Shown here in pieces: positions 18,510 through 26,226 of a stretch of DNA of 64,000 nucleotides (position 1 is the first letter of the stretch; the number at the start of each line of letters is the position of its first letter). The stretch is from Prostheceraeus crozeri (taxonomy: Eukaryota; Platyhelminthes; Polycladida; Euryleptidae), in contig CAJQUW010000514.1 in the NCBI GenBank assembly GCA_907163375.1, forward strand, positions 1-64,000, in the 5' to 3' direction. Below the pieces are notes generated by a model. That model was given only the letters and a program-made list of their open reading frames with translations, made no database searches and was not told where the DNA came from. The translations under genes and the position numbers were made by a program.

Positions 18510-19560
18510 ACGTTTTAAGTCAATCTATTATGATGTAAAACATCCGGCAGGATTTGCATCTATCAAGAAATTATCAAAAGCGAGTGGTCTTCCACAATCA
18601 CAAGTGAAACGATGGTTAAAGGGTCAGGCTACCTATACACTCCACAAACAAGCGAAAAAGAAGTACCGCACCCGCCATTATATTGTTCATGACATCGATG
18701 AACAGTGGCAAGCAGATTTGTGTGATGTTGCCTCCATTTCAAAACATAACTCGGGTAATAATTTTATTTTAACCGTCATTGATATTTTCTCGCGTTATGC
18801 GTGGGCTCAACCTTTAAAAACTAAAGAAGGGAAAGGAGTAGCAAAAGCATTTCAAACAATTTTTCGAGAAGGTCGCATTCCAAAAAGAATTCAGAGTGAT
18901 CAAGGAAAAGAGTTTGAAAATCAGCATGTGAGAAGATTATTTGAGAGGCATGACATTGAGTTGTTTAGTGTAAAGAGTGCTTATAAAGCTGCACTCGTTG
19001 AACGTTTTAATCGCACATTAAAAAATCGCTTGTGGCGACATTTTACTGCCAACTTGACACAAAATTGGACAAAGGTTCTACGAGATACACTCCATGCCTA
19101 CAATCACTCTATCCATCGTTCTATTGGACTCAGACCAGTAGATGTAAATGCTGACAATGTAGATAAAGTGCGCGAATCATTCCAACGTAAACGCACTCAT
19201 GTGAAAAGTGATGTGAAAATTGGTGATAAAGTTCGCATCTCAAAAGTGAAAAGTGTTTTTGCTTAAGGGTACCTTCCGAATTGGACAGAGGAGGTATTTA
19301 CAGTATCAAGGATTGATCAAAAAGACTCTCCCACCACCTACAAGTTGAAAGATTACGATAATGAAGAAATTGAGGGTAGCTTTTACCGCGATGAGATTGA
19401 GGTAGTCACTGAAAGTGAAACATATTTGGTAGAGAAAATCATTCGATGTAAAAAACGACAAGGTGAAGAATGGTGTCTTGTTAAATGGACTGGTTATCCT
19501 TCAAGTATGAACTCTTGGATGCGTCGTGCCGACATCTTTCATCTAAGTGATCGACAGTGA
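18340..19560 (+). pseudogene. Polinton integrase (rve) with C-terminal chromodomain, copy A
   Basis: A retroviral-type DDE integrase. The N-terminal region has the Polinton-specific phrase YYDVKHPAGFASIKKLSKAS and WLKGQATYTLHK. Catalytic candidates are D126 (ADLCD), D187 (QSDQGKEF) and E221 (VERFNRT); D187 and E221 are 34 residues apart, the normal DDE spacing. The C-terminal part carries a chromodomain (YLVEKIIRCKK then CLVKWTGYPSSMNSW). It inserts the linear element into host DNA and makes 6-bp target duplications, as seen for copy B. The chromodomain may guide insertion to marked chromatin. A start near residue 45 (MRRRKK) is plausible. About one break, shared with copy B, so it predates the split. 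Confidence 0.88.
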
Positions 19561-19601
19561 TTCATGCAAAGTTGTAACTAACAATGTTTAGGGTTTGAGC
19601 T

Positions 19602-20057
19602 ATGAATCCAACTGCCTCATTTTATTCACGACCCTCCTACGTAAGTGGTGGAGGACAAATTTACATCGGCGCTCGCCGCCAACGTGGAGGTAGCATACTT
19701 GGTACACTGAAATCTGTTGTAGCACCTCTCATATCCAATGTCGGTAGATCTTTAAAACGAAATGTTTTAAGTAATGCCGTTGGCTTTGCTGGTGATGTTG
19801 CTAGTGATCTTTCCAGAGGTAGAGGTTTTAAGAGCAGTTTGTTGAATCGTGGGAAGGAACGCGGTTTAAAAACATTGAAGCAGACCTTTGCTGGTGTTAC
19901 TCAAGGAAAGAAATCGCCTAAACGAATGAATAAAGGAAGAAGGAAACATCGCGGAGCTGGTAAGGTGCGATCTTCAGTCAAAAGGCATTCACGCAAACGT
20001 CGCAGAGGTTCTAATCATTCATCAGGCGCTAAACGACGACGCTGCTATAACTTCTAA
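19602..20057 (+). CDS. Basic core-like virion protein before capsid, copy A
   Basis: The 151-codon frame looks whole. A Gly-rich start with RRQRGGSILGTLKSVVAPLI is followed by the phrase NAVGFAGDVASDLSRGRGF and a long Arg/Lys tail with repeated RKRRRGSNHSSGAKRRR-like stretches. This arrangement, GG-x-LG..L...PL then ASD-x2-RG-x2-F, is typical of a small Polinton/adintovirus protein encoded next to the major capsid gene, possibly related to adenovirus core or membrane-lytic proteins. It probably condenses DNA or links it to the shell. It ends two bases before the capsid gene. Confidence 0.65.
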   Translation: MNPTASFYSRPSYVSGGGQIYIGARRQRGGSILGTLKSVVAPLISNVGRSLKRNVLSNAVGFAGDVASDLSRGRGFKSSLLNRGKERGLKTLKQTFAGVTQGKKSPKRMNKGRRKHRGAGKVRSSVKRHSRKRRRGSNHSSGAKRRRCYNF

Positions 20058-20059
20058 TC

Positions 20060-21337
20060 ATGGAGTGTAAAACTTCCGGGTTTTGTTTGTTTGATCAACA
20101 AGCCATACAGACAGATATTCTTAGTTCAAGTATTGTAGATTATCATCCTCGAACAGCTGAGAATGCTGGCCCCATTGAATTTGTTATTCTTGGTGGTAGT
20201 GATGACTACATAGATTTGAGTTATGCGATGGTTGATTTGAGGTTTAGAATTCAGCAAGCAGATGGAACTGCTATTGACGATACACATAAAGTTGGACTGA
20301 ACAATTTACCATTGACTACATTACTTCGCGATGTTTCTCTAACGATTGGAGAGCAGCAGGTGGAAGGTGGCCAAAGAGATTATCCCTATAAATCATATTT
20401 CAATCATGTATCACAGTTTCATCCAGCAGCACAAAAAAGTCATATGGAAGCCATGGGATGGTACAGAGATGAAGTAGGAAAATTTGATGCTGAAACAAAC
20501 AGTGGCTTTGTAAAGCGATCTGCTATGATTAAAGATAGTAAAGTATGTCAGCTATATGGTCCGCTGAATTTAGACTTCTTTAGACAGTCAAAGTTTTTAC
20601 TTTGTAATACCAGCATGCGACTCAAGCTGACATTGAATAAGCCTGAATTTGCGCTGAATGCATTTGCTAAAGTTGACAATTTTAGAATTCATGTGGAAGA
20701 TATTGCACTTTACATTCGTCGAGTAGTACCGAATCCAAGTGTCATTAGAGGGCATGCTGAAGGTCTTAACCGCCAAAATGCCATTTACCCCATTCAGCAT
20801 ACAAAGCTTCTCACCTTTACAATTCCGAAAGATCAAAATAGTTTCATGAAAGATGGCCTCTTTCCATCGGAAGCACCGAAGCTCCTCATGGTGGCAATGG
20901 TTGAAAATGATGCATTTAATGGTAATATAAAGAAGAATCCTTTCAATTTTAAACACAATCAGTTAAGTGAAATTGCTTTACGTGTAAATGGTGTGAGTCA
21001 TCCTGGTCCACCCTACAAACCAGATTTTGCTTCGGATCAATTTATGCGCAGTTATGTTGATTTTATGGATGTCTTTGGCTTTTACAATACGGATGACACC
21101 AACGGACTCACTATGAAAGAGTTTAAGAGTGGATATACTATTTATGCATTTGATTTGACTGCTGACAGCGATATTAGTGCACCCTATCCTCAAGCGAACG
21201 TGCCTCATAATATTCGTTTGGATTTGACGTTCAAAAGAACACTACCTGAGACGATCAATGTATTAATTTATGCAGTCTTCGATTCAAATATTGAAATTAC
21301 AAAGTATCGTGACGTGATTCTTCAGTATAATCGTTAA
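20060..21337 (+). CDS. Major capsid protein candidate (F54H12.2-like family), copy A
   Basis: The 425-codon frame looks whole. It belongs to the family named after Caenorhabditis F54H12.2, which sits beside Polinton integrases in many animals. Diagnostic phrases are ENAGPIEFVI, GSDDYIDLSYAMVDLRFRI, AAQKSHMEAMGWY and LDLTFKRTLPETINVLIYAVF. The length fits a compact double jelly-roll, and I read it as the major capsid protein, although the fold cannot be shown from sequence alone. It lies between the core-like gene and the protease, sharing a base with the protease start. Against copy B I count about ten amino-acid differences over 425 residues. Confidence 0.78.
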   Translation: MECKTSGFCLFDQQAIQTDILSSSIVDYHPRTAENAGPIEFVILGGSDDYIDLSYAMVDLRFRIQQADGTAIDDTHKVGLNNLPLTTLLRDVSLTIGEQQVEGGQRDYPYKSYFNHVSQFHPAAQKSHMEAMGWYRDEVGKFDAETNSGFVKRSAMIKDSKVCQLYGPLNLDFFRQSKFLLCNTSMRLKLTLNKPEFALNAFAKVDNFRIHVEDIALYIRRVVPNPSVIRGHAEGLNRQNAIYPIQHTKLLTFTIPKDQNSFMKDGLFPSEAPKLLMVAMVENDAFNGNIKKNPFNFKHNQLSEIALRVNGVSHPGPPYKPDFASDQFMRSYVDFMDVFGFYNTDDTNGLTMKEFKSGYTIYAFDLTADSDISAPYPQANVPHNIRLDLTFKRTLPETINVLIYAVFDSNIEITKYRDVILQYNR

Positions 21338-21798
21338 TGAGTTGGTTGACTGCTGACGATATTAAGACTAAAGTGCAGCGTAATGCAGACGAAGCGACGT
21401 TGAAAGCTTTCGATAATGTCTATTCACTCGATACCTTGCCACCTGCAGTAAATCACTATCCCATCTTTATTGTGCTAAACACTCATTCGCAGAATTTAGG
21501 CGGTGAGCATTGGAAAGCGATCTTTATTGGAGAAGAACGACGTGGTGAACTATTTGACTCTCTTGCTCAACCTCCAAATATACCAACACAGCAGTGGTTG
21601 AGAAAACATACGCGTCAATATCAGCGAAATGAACGCATACTACAACATCCACTTTCATCAACGTGTGGTGCTTTTGTACTGTACTTCATCTTAAAACGTT
21701 TACATGTATCTCGATTTGTATCTGTTATTCAAAACTTTTCATGTAATCCATCCTCTAATGAAAAAATGATTTGTAAGTTCTATCATGATTTGAAATAA
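21337..21798 (+). CDS. Adenain-like cysteine protease, copy A
   Basis: The 153-codon frame looks whole. The order His-Asp-Gln-Cys is visible: H58 in GGEHWKAIFI, D74 in GELFDSLAQPP, Q103 in ILQHPLS and C110 in SSTCGAFVLYF. This is the catalytic arrangement of adenovirus protease and ULP-type enzymes, and the size is that of other Polinton proteases. It would mature virion precursors. It directly follows the capsid gene. The AATAAA at 21794-21799 overlaps its stop and is close to the reverse signal of the convergent TBP-like gene. Confidence 0.88.
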   Translation: MSWLTADDIKTKVQRNADEATLKAFDNVYSLDTLPPAVNHYPIFIVLNTHSQNLGGEHWKAIFIGEERRGELFDSLAQPPNIPTQQWLRKHTRQYQRNERILQHPLSSTCGAFVLYFILKRLHVSRFVSVIQNFSCNPSSNEKMICKFYHDLK

Positions 21799-21829
21799 AA
21801 ACATCATGTTGGAAAAATTGTTTTTTATT
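21794..21829. terminator. Back-to-back poly(A) signals between protease and TBP-like gene
   Basis: AATAAA on the + strand (21794-21799) serves the protease end. TTTATT at 21824-21829, AATAAA on the minus strand, overlaps the stop of the TBP-like gene. The two genes converge with only 26 bases between stops. Copy B has the same arrangement near 52250-52280. Confidence 0.6.
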
Positions 21830-22370
21830 TTACAATCCGCTGGGTACGTACATACTCGATGAGATAGTCTAGGATCACATTTGCTTGTACATGAGATTTT
21901 AGTCCAGTAATGATCACTTTACTATTATGAAAGATTGCCACATGCACAGGTAACCCACAACTAATGAGAGCTGCAGGAAAAAGTTCGGGTTCATAACACA
22001 AATTGTAACTGCTGGTACGAATCTTCAAAAATGATAGACTGTCACTCAATTGAGTAGAGATCACCATATTGTCCACAGTCAGATTCGACATCACACACCT
22101 ATCCCTCTTCCATATCCGACGTAGTAGTCTCTGTAGCTCTAAGCGCATTGACTGCGCCGATGAATGAGAAAGGGCGCCGAGAATCTGTACAGTCCCATTT
22201 GGGAAGAGTTGAAGATTCCGTGAATTGTTCATCTTCACCACTAACATTTGAGGACGGCCCGGGTAATACTTGCTGTTTGGAAGGTGTTGGTGTAATGTTG
22301 TGAGATCGATTTTGGTGTAGAGTCCGAAGCGACGGAGAATGTTGACGATGGTGTAGCGATGGCGCTTCAT
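21825..22370 (-). CDS. TATA-box-binding-protein-like protein, copy A
   Basis: The 181-codon frame, from ATG at 22370, looks whole and has the length of the TBP core domain. It contains two TBP-type repeats. Repeat 1 (residues 5-86) reads VNILRRFGLYTKIDLTTL, then NSKYYPGRPQMLVVKM and LQLFPNGTVQILGALS, parallel to the eukaryotic NIV...KLDLKTIA, NAEYNPKRFAAVIMRI and ALIFSSGKMVCTGAKS. Repeat 2 (95-178) has VDNMV, the exact TBP phrase YEPELFP (126-132), VAIFHNSKVIITGLKS and a final helix. N10 and N101 match the paired DNA-contact asparagines; F56, F131 and F147 match intercalating phenylalanines. It probably bends TATA-like DNA and recruits RNA polymerase II for element promoters. It overlaps the end of a PC4-like gene. 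Confidence 0.8.
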   Translation of the reverse strand: MKRHRYTIVNILRRFGLYTKIDLTTLHQHLPNSKYYPGRPQMLVVKMNNSRNLQLFPNGTVQILGALSHSSAQSMRLELQRLLRRIWKRDRCVMSNLTVDNMVISTQLSDSLSFLKIRTSSYNLCYEPELFPAALISCGLPVHVAIFHNSKVIITGLKSHVQANVILDYLIEYVRTQRIVK

Positions 22371-22692
22371 GATGAAAGAATGAGTAAATTGAGCGATGTA
22401 CCTTCCTTTTATACTTTTCCCAACTACCTTGATGAAATGTGAAGTTAGTATGGAGTTGGGAATGATAGAGTTGAATTCGCCGTTTGTTGACGCGCAACCA
22501 GATGCGATTTCCAATACGTGAATGTCTTTTCATATAGAAGTATTTCAAATCCTTCATGATATGATGTAATTATTGAAAATGACGATAAGATAAAGCAAAC
22601 ACTCTTCGCACATTTCCAGTTGAATCTTTGAAATAGACGTTTCGATCATGATCCGTTTCAATACGTTGTAGGGAATCTAATTTCCAACTCAT
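22371..22692 (-). pseudogene. PC4-like gene 2, copy A
   Basis: The region starts with an ATG at 22692 (MSWKLDSLQRIETDHDRNVY) and is a paralog of the neighbouring gene at 22715-23083. Shared pattern: W-x-LDSLQ-I, a basic strand NVYFKDSTGNV, then FQ-x-L-x2-IM-x-DL-x-YF, IGNRIWLR and a second strand-helix unit ending GSWEKYK. The pattern resembles the single-stranded-DNA-binding domain of the coactivator PC4/Sub1. The reading runs on in its own frame over the start of the TBP-like gene. The copy is broken, about one break. In copy B the counterpart shares an open frame with the TBP-like module. Confidence 0.5.
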
Positions 22693-22714
22693 GGTGCGTG
22701 GTAGTTATGTCTGA

Positions 22715-23083
22715 TTAAGATTTGCATAGTAGGGCGATGAACTCACGACGAATAAATGTCATGATGGAGCGATGTATGTATCTTCTATACTTCTCCCAAT
22801 TGTATTTGCGAAATGAGAAACAGTTTGTGGAATGAGAATGGCAGATTTGAATTTCATTTCTGTAATGTTGAAGCCAAACTTGATCACCCAAGGAGATGAA
22901 TCTTAATGTTTCAAAATATTCCAAATCCCTCATGATATCATTGAGGTTGACAAATTGTCGCCATGTTAATGTAATACCTCTTGATGTATGACCATGAGAA
23001 TTTTTGAAATGTACGTTTCCATTACGATCAACTCTGATATATTGTAGAGAGTCCAAAATCCAAGTCTTCATGATGTTATGCAA
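22715..23083 (-). CDS. PC4-like (Sub1/p15) transcription-cofactor-type protein 1, copy A
   Basis: The 122-codon frame looks whole; the fifth codon (MKTWILDSL, 23071) is the likelier start because the paralog begins MSWKLDSL. It reads YIRVDRNGNVHFKNS, then SRGITLTWRQFVNLNDIM, parallel to human PC4 YVSVRDFKGKVLIDI and RKGISLNPEQWSQLKEQI. A second unit follows, WLQHYRNEIQICHSH then FSFRKYNWEKYRRYIHRSI, which looks like another strand-plus-helix half. PC4 works as a homodimer, so this chain may be a fused pseudo-dimer. It would bind single-stranded or melted promoter DNA. It is divergent from the structural gene at 23107, with about 23-35 bases between starts. Similarity is modest, and other small ssDNA-binding folds are possible. 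Confidence 0.5.
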   Translation of the reverse strand: MHNIMKTWILDSLQYIRVDRNGNVHFKNSHGHTSRGITLTWRQFVNLNDIMRDLEYFETLRFISLGDQVWLQHYRNEIQICHSHSTNCFSFRKYNWEKYRRYIHRSIMTFIRREFIALLCKS

Positions 23084-23106
23084 AGCCGGAGATCAGCAAT
23101 ACCAAA

Positions 23107-24488
23107 ATGTCGTTTTATCATATTTTGCTTAGCAATGCGGCCGCAAATAGATTTGCTAGTAATCGAGCCGCACTCTTTTCTACTCCCATTGATCATACAC
23201 AACAGCTAAATGGAAAGTGGGAAGTGGGTGTCACTCAACTTGCTTATAGCAACTGTGTCTATACTTTTGATCATGAGGTGATGACTATTAATATGAGACG
23301 CACAGCTGCTTACCAATGTGAAAAGGGCTGCCGAGTATACATTCCACAGTGGCCAAAGAAAGATCTCTTATCATGTAAAAAGTTTATATATGATTTCCTG
23401 AATAAAGCGTGTAAACATATTGTCCAATTTACTCCGCACAATGATGATCATAATTATGTACATCATGTAGTTGAGAAAGATTGGATTGTTGGTTTAAGTC
23501 CAAGTTTAAGAAATGATTTAGGTTACCTCGCTATGATAATTATAACGTTAATTACCACCCAAGTGGTCATAAACAGTTAATATATCGAGAGGAAGCTTAT
23601 TATGTAGATCTTATTCCAAAAAATTAGAAGACGTTGGTGAAGAAGATTGTGATTAAGCCAAGAAAGACAAACATGACTCCTGAAACATTATTGAAGAAAT
23701 TTAATTATCTCCTTCGAGTTGATGGTAAACAAGTGGCAACATTGACTTATATCAAATCATCTAATCATATTGCAATAAGTGAATTAAATGATGATGATCT
23801 AGTATTAGTTTGTTCAAAAGATCTTCATCAGTTCTTACGACATCGTTCTGCAGCTGTTCATGGAAAATTTGATATGCAACATTTACCATGTGAAAGGTCA
23901 AATCAATTTGATACAGAATGGACCGTATCTTTATACAGAAAGTGTGTAGAGCCTTTAGGTGTTATCTTACATGAAACAAGAGTGTTGATGCCTCGCATTA
24001 TTACTTCAGTTAAGATGGCAATAGATTATTTGAATGAAGTGATTCAAGATGAACATATTTCGTTTTCTGAAAAAGACGGTGTTTTGTCTCTCACTATAAG
24101 TGGAAAAGGTATTGAACTAATTATGGATAAAACTCTAATGGACATTTTGGGTTTTGATCAAAATATCTTTAAAAGTGGTACTGTAACCAAAGCTAGCGCA
24201 GACATGTCGCTATCGCGTCGTATTAACTATTTTCAGATATATTCCAATATTGGTGAAGATGTACGTGTGGGAGATGTTGAAGCTCCATTGCTAGCAATGA
24301 TACCATACCAGCCAAAAAGCTGCAGTATTTTATCTGAGCATACTTTCAAGAAAGTGCATTATACAAAGCTGAAATCAAACTACATCCCACAAATTGATAT
24401 TGCAATTTATGACGATGCTGGTGCGTTGATTCCTTTTCATAAAGATGCTGTGACATGTATCACACTCCATTTCCGAATGAAGAGTTAA
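23107..24488 (+). pseudogene. Structural-type protein 1 (LNGKWEVGV family), copy A
   Basis: The N-terminus has MSFYHILLSNAAANRFASNRA and LNGKWEVGVTQLAYSN, the signature phrase of a large family found next to F54H12.2-like capsid genes in Polintons (pattern F-x-x-x-L-S-N...F..N...L.G.WEVG). The C-terminal part has INYFQIYSNIGEDVRVGDVE and a strand-rich end TKLKSNYIPQIDIAIYDDAG closing with CITLHFRMK. It is related to the 516-codon protein that follows. It may be a penton, vertex or fibre-type capsid component; I cannot decide. About one break, which copy B shares. Confidence 0.6.
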
Positions 24489-24497
24489 TGCAAAAGT

Positions 24498-26048
24498 ATG
24501 CTAATATATTTTTCCAATGTGAATAATATGGAAAGTGAAAATAAGGACTCGTTTCTAATCTACTTGCCCAGTAATGCTTCTATGAATAAATTTCCCAAAA
24601 ATAAACCATCAGACTATCGAGTAGAATTAAATCGCCCACTACATTTAGAAGGTGAATGGGAGGTTGGCGTTTCTAGTATTTGCTATGATAGCAATATTCA
24701 GAATGTGAATGATTTGGAAGAAATGATATTGACTCCTCGCACCCATGATGGAATAACGATGAATAATGCATTCCAGTTCCCATACAATTTAACGTCAGAT
24801 GGAAAGTGGAACCATGAATGGATTCAGATAAAATCAGATTATTATGGTCCATTTGGGAATGAGAAAATTACTAAGGCATTCAACAGTGGTAATACTTCCA
24901 TCATGAAGAATAAGGATCAGAAAGTTTATGAGTTTACTATCTATCATTGGAGTGGGAGACAGTTCCTTCGCTTTCATTCTTTTACTAAAGGTCTTACACT
25001 GAGGTTGGATAATGAATTCTATCCACATCTCGGTTTTGGCCATGGACTACATCTAACGTCAATTGCTACTGCAAATGTTAAAAAAGTTTATTCAAATCGA
25101 ATCAACAAATTTCATTATAAATTTAAAATATTTGATGAAGATGTTGTAGAATGCGAAGAACGCATCATTTTGAAAAAGCGTGGTGTTCAACCTTTATCAC
25201 TTATTGAGTTAGTAAAACGATGGAATGAGACTGTGGGTAAGAAGTATGGAGAGAAAATTATGGCGGACAAAAATAAGTTGGTTATTCAGAAATATAATGA
25301 CAAACTTACAGTTTATTTCTCTCCAACCTTGCGTCATTTTGTAAGACATTATACACCTATTATTGGAAGCGGTGTGGTGTATGCTTCTCATGAATATCAC
25401 ACTAAAGCTGATTCAGTTAATGATGAATGGTGGGTGGACATCTATGGTGATCGCATCAAGAAAATTTACCAGTCTTATGAAGAATCTAAAGTTGCTATCA
25501 ATATAATGCCGCGTCTATATCATACAGTTGAAAGCTTCATTCATGTAGTAAATCCTTATATACAACAGAAGTTGAAGCATGTGATGAAAAGTAAATATGA
25601 TGTAAAGACACACCACATTTCGTTTTCAATTGAAAATCAACGCGTTGTTCTGAAACTGGGTGATGACATTCAATGTCAATTGAGTAAAAATTTGAAAAAA
25701 CTCTTTGGTTTTTCAATGCTACAAACTGTGTTTACTGCTGCGCATACGATTGGTATAGAAACACCAATGACACTTGATAAACATGAACAGCACCTTTACA
25801 TTCAAAGTGATTTGATTCTACCTATTTCTGTTGGTGAGAAAAAAGAATACATTTTACGTGATTTCATTCATGATAAAGACGCTTCATATGGAATAGTCGA
25901 GAAGATGTTTGAATCTATTTTCTATCATCCCGTCATCAAACAAATGATACCCTCTATTGCTATCAAAATTACCAATGGTTTACAAGAGTGCATCCATGTG
26001 AAAGTTACTAAATCCCTCGTAACTTTAGTGTTTCGGAAAACAAAGTGA
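24498..26048 (+). CDS. Structural-type protein 2 (LEGEWEVGV family), copy A
   Basis: The 516-codon frame looks whole; residue 11 (MESENKDSFLIYLPSNAS, 24528) is a likely start because the family begins just before the FxIYLPSN strand. Signature: SFLIYLPSNASMN then LHLEGEWEVGVSSICYDSN. The middle contains repeated modules of the type helix-KRWNETV-strand-VYFSPTLRHF, also present in the preceding protein, so the two are paralogs with internal repetition. Long alternating strands suggest a multi-domain capsid-surface protein, perhaps vertex or attachment related. Copy B encodes a whole version with about eleven differences in 516 residues. Confidence 0.65.
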   Translation: MLIYFSNVNNMESENKDSFLIYLPSNASMNKFPKNKPSDYRVELNRPLHLEGEWEVGVSSICYDSNIQNVNDLEEMILTPRTHDGITMNNAFQFPYNLTSDGKWNHEWIQIKSDYYGPFGNEKITKAFNSGNTSIMKNKDQKVYEFTIYHWSGRQFLRFHSFTKGLTLRLDNEFYPHLGFGHGLHLTSIATANVKKVYSNRINKFHYKFKIFDEDVVECEERIILKKRGVQPLSLIELVKRWNETVGKKYGEKIMADKNKLVIQKYNDKLTVYFSPTLRHFVRHYTPIIGSGVVYASHEYHTKADSVNDEWWVDIYGDRIKKIYQSYEESKVAINIMPRLYHTVESFIHVVNPYIQQKLKHVMKSKYDVKTHHISFSIENQRVVLKLGDDIQCQLSKNLKKLFGFSMLQTVFTAAHTIGIETPMTLDKHEQHLYIQSDLILPISVGEKKEYILRDFIHDKDASYGIVEKMFESIFYHPVIKQMIPSIAIKITNGLQECIHVKVTKSLVTLVFRKTK

Positions 26049-26226
26049 AGTCATTGTGATATGTTTATTGAAATAAAAATATGTGTATGAAAAAGTCTTT
26101 TCACAGATATAGGTGAATGGGCTGACTGTAGGCATATATTCACAAGGAAGAAACGATCTCATGCGATACATAAAACAGCAATGTTTCTCTACAGAAATCA
26201 ACATGAAAATACTAAGTTAAGGATGA
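26049..26226. terminator. Convergent 3' ends with overlapping poly(A) signals (copy A)
   Basis: TTTATT (26064-26069, minus-strand AATAAA) and AATAAA (26072-26077) lie within 14 bases, between the structural gene on + and polymerase on -. Copy B shows the same pair at 48000-48013. This short spacer is nearly identical in A and B, and similarity drops only inside the polymerase gene. Confidence 0.55.

Noticed and set aside
18340-19560. LTR retroelement, because of the retroviral-type integrase with chromodomain
   Set aside because: No reverse transcriptase, RNase H or gag nearby; ATPase, capsid, protease and polymerase B neighbours and 6-bp target duplication identify a Polinton.
16592-21798. 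Free virophage or integrated giant-virus segment
   Set aside because: The AG...CT-type termini, GAGAAA duplication, F54H12.2-like capsid and chromodomain integrase are those of metazoan Polintons.
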